8,372 bases of DNA, from positions 1 to 8,372 of the forward strand of contig CAIXUF010000305.1 in assembly GCA_903922535.1 (NCBI GenBank). The letters run 5' to 3'. The position numbers and the translations under genes were made by a program. This stretch comes from Candidatus Hydrogenedentota bacterium. Its GTDB lineage: Bacteria > Hydrogenedentota > Hydrogenedentia > Hydrogenedentiales > CAITNO01. Shown piece after piece: positions 5,957-8,372 of this stretch (positions within the stretch are counted from its first letter, which is position 1; each line of letters begins with the position of its first letter). Below the pieces are notes generated by a model that did not search any database, was not told where the DNA came from, and was given only the letters and a program-made list of their open reading frames with translations.

Positions 5957-7248
5957 TGGATATACGACATGGTGTCGCCCGTTGACTGCCCAAGCAGGTC
6001 AATGGTGTTGGACGGTGCATTCCCGGCGCGCACATTTGCCAGGCAATAGCTGGGCATTGGCTTCTTCACCGGGATGGAAAGGAGCGGGGCGTTTTCCACG
6101 GGCGGGTATACCTGCAAGAGCTTGTTGCCCGCGTCGGGACCGCTCACGCACAGCACCGCGTAGAGCGTTCCGTCCGCGGCGACATGGAACCGCGCGTGGC
6201 CGCATTGCGCCGCCTCGGTCCCCTCATAAAGCACCCGCCGGGACGTCACCGCACCGTCCTTCACCACGGCGAGATGGAGCGACGTTACAAGGGATTTGCC
6301 GGGGAAGAACTTGTCGCGAAGCAGGGCGGAGGCCACTTCGCGTTCCGTGTACATGACATACGCGTCGCCGTCGGGACTGAGCCAGAGATCCTGGTTGGAA
6401 ATGGCGCCGGCGGTCTTGTCCACGTTCGCAATCTCAAGGGGCGCGGCAAAACCGGTCTTCGCGACATCCGGCGTGGAAGTGTAATACAGGATTCGGAAGA
6501 CATAGTCCCAAGTCGCCTTCGTCTGCTCAAGTTTGTATGTCTTCCATTCCTCCACGGGCTCGACAATGTCGCCGATGGCCAGCACATGCACCGCATTGCC
6601 CCGAAGCGCCACCTGCGGGTAACAGGCGCGTATGGGGAATCTGACCGACGCGCCGCCCAGCGTCTCGCCGTCGGCGGTCATGAGGCACGCGTTCTGCTCG
6701 CTGGTCTTGGCGTCAATGTTCAACAGGAGCATGTGCCCCGCCTGCGGGTCCACCGCAAAGCCACGGTAGCTGTGGTCGGTATAATTGTGTTCCTTGTTCC
6801 ACACCGGGGTGAACGCCGACTGCTCCACCTTGTCGCCGGCGAAAGAGAACCTCAGTATTTGCGGGACGCAGTTGCCGTACTTTGTTCCCGGCGGCTGGGT
6901 TGACGGGTTGATCGACATGAACAGGACCCCTCCCATGACCCCCATCGGACAAGGCTCCCGCTGGATGAACTTCTCCTGTTCCGCCACCATCTTCCAGCCG
7001 TCCGTCGTGCGCTTTAGCAGCCGCCAGCGCGTGTTGCTCAGCGGGGGCACACCCTCGCCCGTCTCCTGTTGGGACACGTACACGTCATTCCCGCACCGGG
7101 CGATGTTGGTGCTGCCATAATCCCACAGCGGCCCGGACCCGTTGTTCGGATTCACAAACGTGTACACATCCTCCTCCGCCTTCACTTCCACCGTCTGCGC
7201 AAATCCAAGCACCGGCAGGAGAGCCATCATCGCAAAGAATCGCATCAT
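5932..7248 (-). CDS. Secreted protein of unknown function, probably beta-propeller, eight cysteines
   Basis: 438 residues that I do not recognise as a named family. ATG 7248 is chosen because GGAG lies 9 nt upstream; the adjacent in-frame ATG 7245 is an alternative. Residues 1-18 (MMRFFAMMALLPVLGFAQ) form a signal peptide. Strand patterns with DG turns, such as LSPDGDAYVMYTE (290-302) and VAADGTLYAVLCV (356-368), resemble BNR/sialidase-type propeller blades, but no full Asp-box array is seen. The mature part has eight cysteines (52, 100, 127, 188, 209, 349, 367, 402), an even number compatible with disulfides outside the cytoplasm. It lies 150 bp downstream of the sulfatase on the same strand, so a role beside polysaccharide breakdown is possible, but only the context supports that. 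Confidence 0.85.
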   Translation of the reverse strand: MMRFFAMMALLPVLGFAQTVEVKAEEDVYTFVNPNNGSGPLWDYGSTNIARCGNDVYVSQQETGEGVPPLSNTRWRLLKRTTDGWKMVAEQEKFIQREPCPMGVMGGVLFMSINPSTQPPGTKYGNCVPQILRFSFAGDKVEQSAFTPVWNKEHNYTDHSYRGFAVDPQAGHMLLLNIDAKTSEQNACLMTADGETLGGASVRFPIRACYPQVALRGNAVHVLAIGDIVEPVEEWKTYKLEQTKATWDYVFRILYYTSTPDVAKTGFAAPLEIANVDKTAGAISNQDLWLSPDGDAYVMYTEREVASALLRDKFFPGKSLVTSLHLAVVKDGAVTSRRVLYEGTEAAQCGHARFHVAADGTLYAVLCVSGPDAGNKLLQVYPPVENAPLLSIPVKKPMPSYCLANVRAGNAPSNTIDLLGQSTGDTMSYIQMVITPAK

Positions 7249-7305
7249 CGAGCGGGTCTCCGTGTTTTTCGTTCAGTCGTTGTTTTGTTGGTATTGCGAA
7301 ATATC

Positions 7306-7375
7306 GAAACGCAGAGTTTCTCTATTGGTAAGTCTTTCTCTGCGCATCTCTGCGTCCTCCGCGTCTCTGCGTTTC
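7306..7375. repeat. CTCTGCG repeat cluster with 11 bp perfect inverted ends
   Basis: GAAACGCAGAG (7306-7316) and CTCTGCGTTTC (7365-7375) are exact reverse complements. Between and within them TCTCTGCG occurs at 7337, 7347 and 7364, with a degenerate copy CCTCCGCG at 7356. It fills much of the 150 bp gap between the sulfatase and the next gene. Sequences of this 'ACGCAGAG' type are known as dispersed intergenic repeats in many environmental bacteria. Read in frame they give spurious peptides such as NAETRRTQRCAEK. The long inverted ends could form a hairpin in the transcript. Confidence 0.75.
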
Positions 7376-7398
7376 TTTTCTTCGATAACATGCAGACA

Positions 7399-8372
7399 TC
7401 ACTTCGGCGTCGCATAGTCCGGGTTGGGCCGAGGCATGTTCGCTCCAACCTTCCCGCGCCACGCGCGCAGCATTTCCAGCATCCGTTTCGCGCGTTCCGG
7501 CTGGCTGTGGACCAGGTTGTGCGTTTCGCCGATGTCGTCTTTCAGATTGTAGAGTTCCAAATTGCCAAACTCGTAGTTCTCGATGAGTTTCCAGTCGCCG
7601 GCACGGACCGCGCCGCCCGGTCTGCCCCCCTGGTTGGAGAAATGCGGATAGTGCCAGTACAGTGCGCCCCGCGAAAGGTGCGCATGCGGGTCCGAAAACA
7701 GAGAGCAAAGATCCACTCCGTCAATACTGGGGACGCGCATCATTTCCGGATCTATCCCCGCCAGAACGGACATGGTTGGAAGGAAATCGATGCTGCACAC
7801 GGGCTCCTCACAGGCCGTTCCCGGTGTTATCGTTCTCGGCCAGGAAACGATCATGGGTTCGCGGATGCCGCCCTCATGCAGGTAGCCCTTGCCGTCGCGA
7901 AGCGGGTCGTTTGTCGTGGCCGGGGTGGACTTGCCCTCCTCCACGGACAGACCGCCGTTGTCGGAGAAGAAGAAGAACACCGTGTTTTCCACAATCCCAA
8001 GACGTGTGAGCGTTTCCACCACCCTGCCCACGCTGTCGTCCACCGACTCAACCATGGCGGCGTAGATCGCGTTATGCTGCTGTCCGGGCTGTGGCGGATG
8101 TGCCGCCAGCTTCGCCTCATATTTCGCCACCTTGTCCGGCTTGCCCTGCAGGGGCACATGCACCGAGTGATGGCAGAAGTTCAGAAAGAAAGGCTTGTCC
8201 CTTTGCGTCTCGATAAAGCGGCAAGCCTCGTCGGTCAGCCGGTCCGCCAGATACTCCCCGTTGAAAGCCCCCTGTATCGGCGGATTGTCTTCCCAGTCGG
8301 GCCAGAAGTAGCTCTTGGGCATGCCGCTGTAACAGCCGCCGTAATTGAAGTCAAAGCCCTGATCCTCCGGCC
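7399..8372 (-). CDS. Sulfatase (arylsulfatase A-like), C-terminal part only
   Basis: The last 323 codons of a gene entering from the right edge; an internal Met at 8322 is not the true start because the frame stays open to 8372 (PEDQGFDFNYGGCYSG precedes it). It belongs to the formylglycine-dependent sulfatases that remove sulfate from sugars or other esters, normally outside the cytoplasm. Visible signatures are FLNFCHHSVHVPLQGK with metal/sulfate-site histidines, FFFFSDNGGLS (DNGG at 7951-7962, Ca2+ site), GKGYLHEGGIREPMIVSWP with the conserved Lys and Arg, and SIDFLPTMSVLAGI. The C-terminal part (GDWKLIENYEFGNLELYNL, then DIGETHNL) is the usual small domain. The catalytic C-x-P-S-R region lies beyond the window, so activity cannot be judged and the substrate is not evident. 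The stop is followed by the CTCTGCG repeat. Confidence 0.95.
   Translation of the reverse strand, partial: PEDQGFDFNYGGCYSGMPKSYFWPDWEDNPPIQGAFNGEYLADRLTDEACRFIETQRDKPFFLNFCHHSVHVPLQGKPDKVAKYEAKLAAHPPQPGQQHNAIYAAMVESVDDSVGRVVETLTRLGIVENTVFFFFSDNGGLSVEEGKSTPATTNDPLRDGKGYLHEGGIREPMIVSWPRTITPGTACEEPVCSIDFLPTMSVLAGIDPEMMRVPSIDGVDLCSLFSDPHAHLSRGALYWHYPHFSNQGGRPGGAVRAGDWKLIENYEFGNLELYNLKDDIGETHNLVHSQPERAKRMLEMLRAWRGKVGANMPRPNPDYATPK

Noticed and set aside
7245..7448. 67-codon frame reading through the CTCTGCG repeat
   Set aside because: The peptide (NAETRRTQRCAEK type) is the well-known spurious translation of this repeat.

Overview
The window is a GC-rich bacterial fragment holding seven protein genes, two of them cut by the window ends. 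Almost every product is predicted to be exported or membrane-bound: three beta-propeller proteins, one sulfatase, one secreted protein I do not recognise, and a DoxX fusion protein paired with an ApbE flavin transferase. This mix (paralogous PQQ-like propellers, a sulfatase, a TIM-barrel family I associate with planctomycete-type genomes, and an intergenic 'CGCAGAG' repeat) suggests a Planctomycetota, Lentisphaerota or Hydrogenedentota-like bacterium, possibly a metagenome contig. That placement is inference; no rRNA or marker gene is present.

Positions 1-3050, all minus strand: a YncE-like propeller (3050 to 2067), a complete PQQ-like propeller (1802 to 561), and a close paralog truncated by the left edge (468 to 1). 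The two PQQ-like genes are about 79% identical over the visible 156 residues, and both are preceded by the same 9+10 bp upstream element with an 8 bp spacer.

Positions 3051-5918: a 220 bp divergent promoter region with a sigma70-like promoter and a perfect 9 bp inverted repeat, then a two-gene plus-strand operon. Its first gene is a fusion: four DoxX-type membrane segments, an internal twin-arginine-like segment, an SGAS sequence resembling an ApbE flavinylation site, and a C-terminal putative TIM-barrel domain. The second gene is apbE, overlapping by ATGA. I infer that ApbE attaches FMN to the fusion protein, making a membrane-anchored extracytoplasmic redox module. This is the most interesting feature of the window.

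Positions 5919-8372, minus strand: an unrecognised secreted protein with eight cysteines (7248 to 5932), a 150 bp gap filled largely by a CTCTGCG repeat with inverted ends, and the C-terminal part of a sulfatase running off the right edge. These converge on apbE with only 13 bp between stop codons. No tRNA, rRNA, CRISPR array, transposase or origin was seen.
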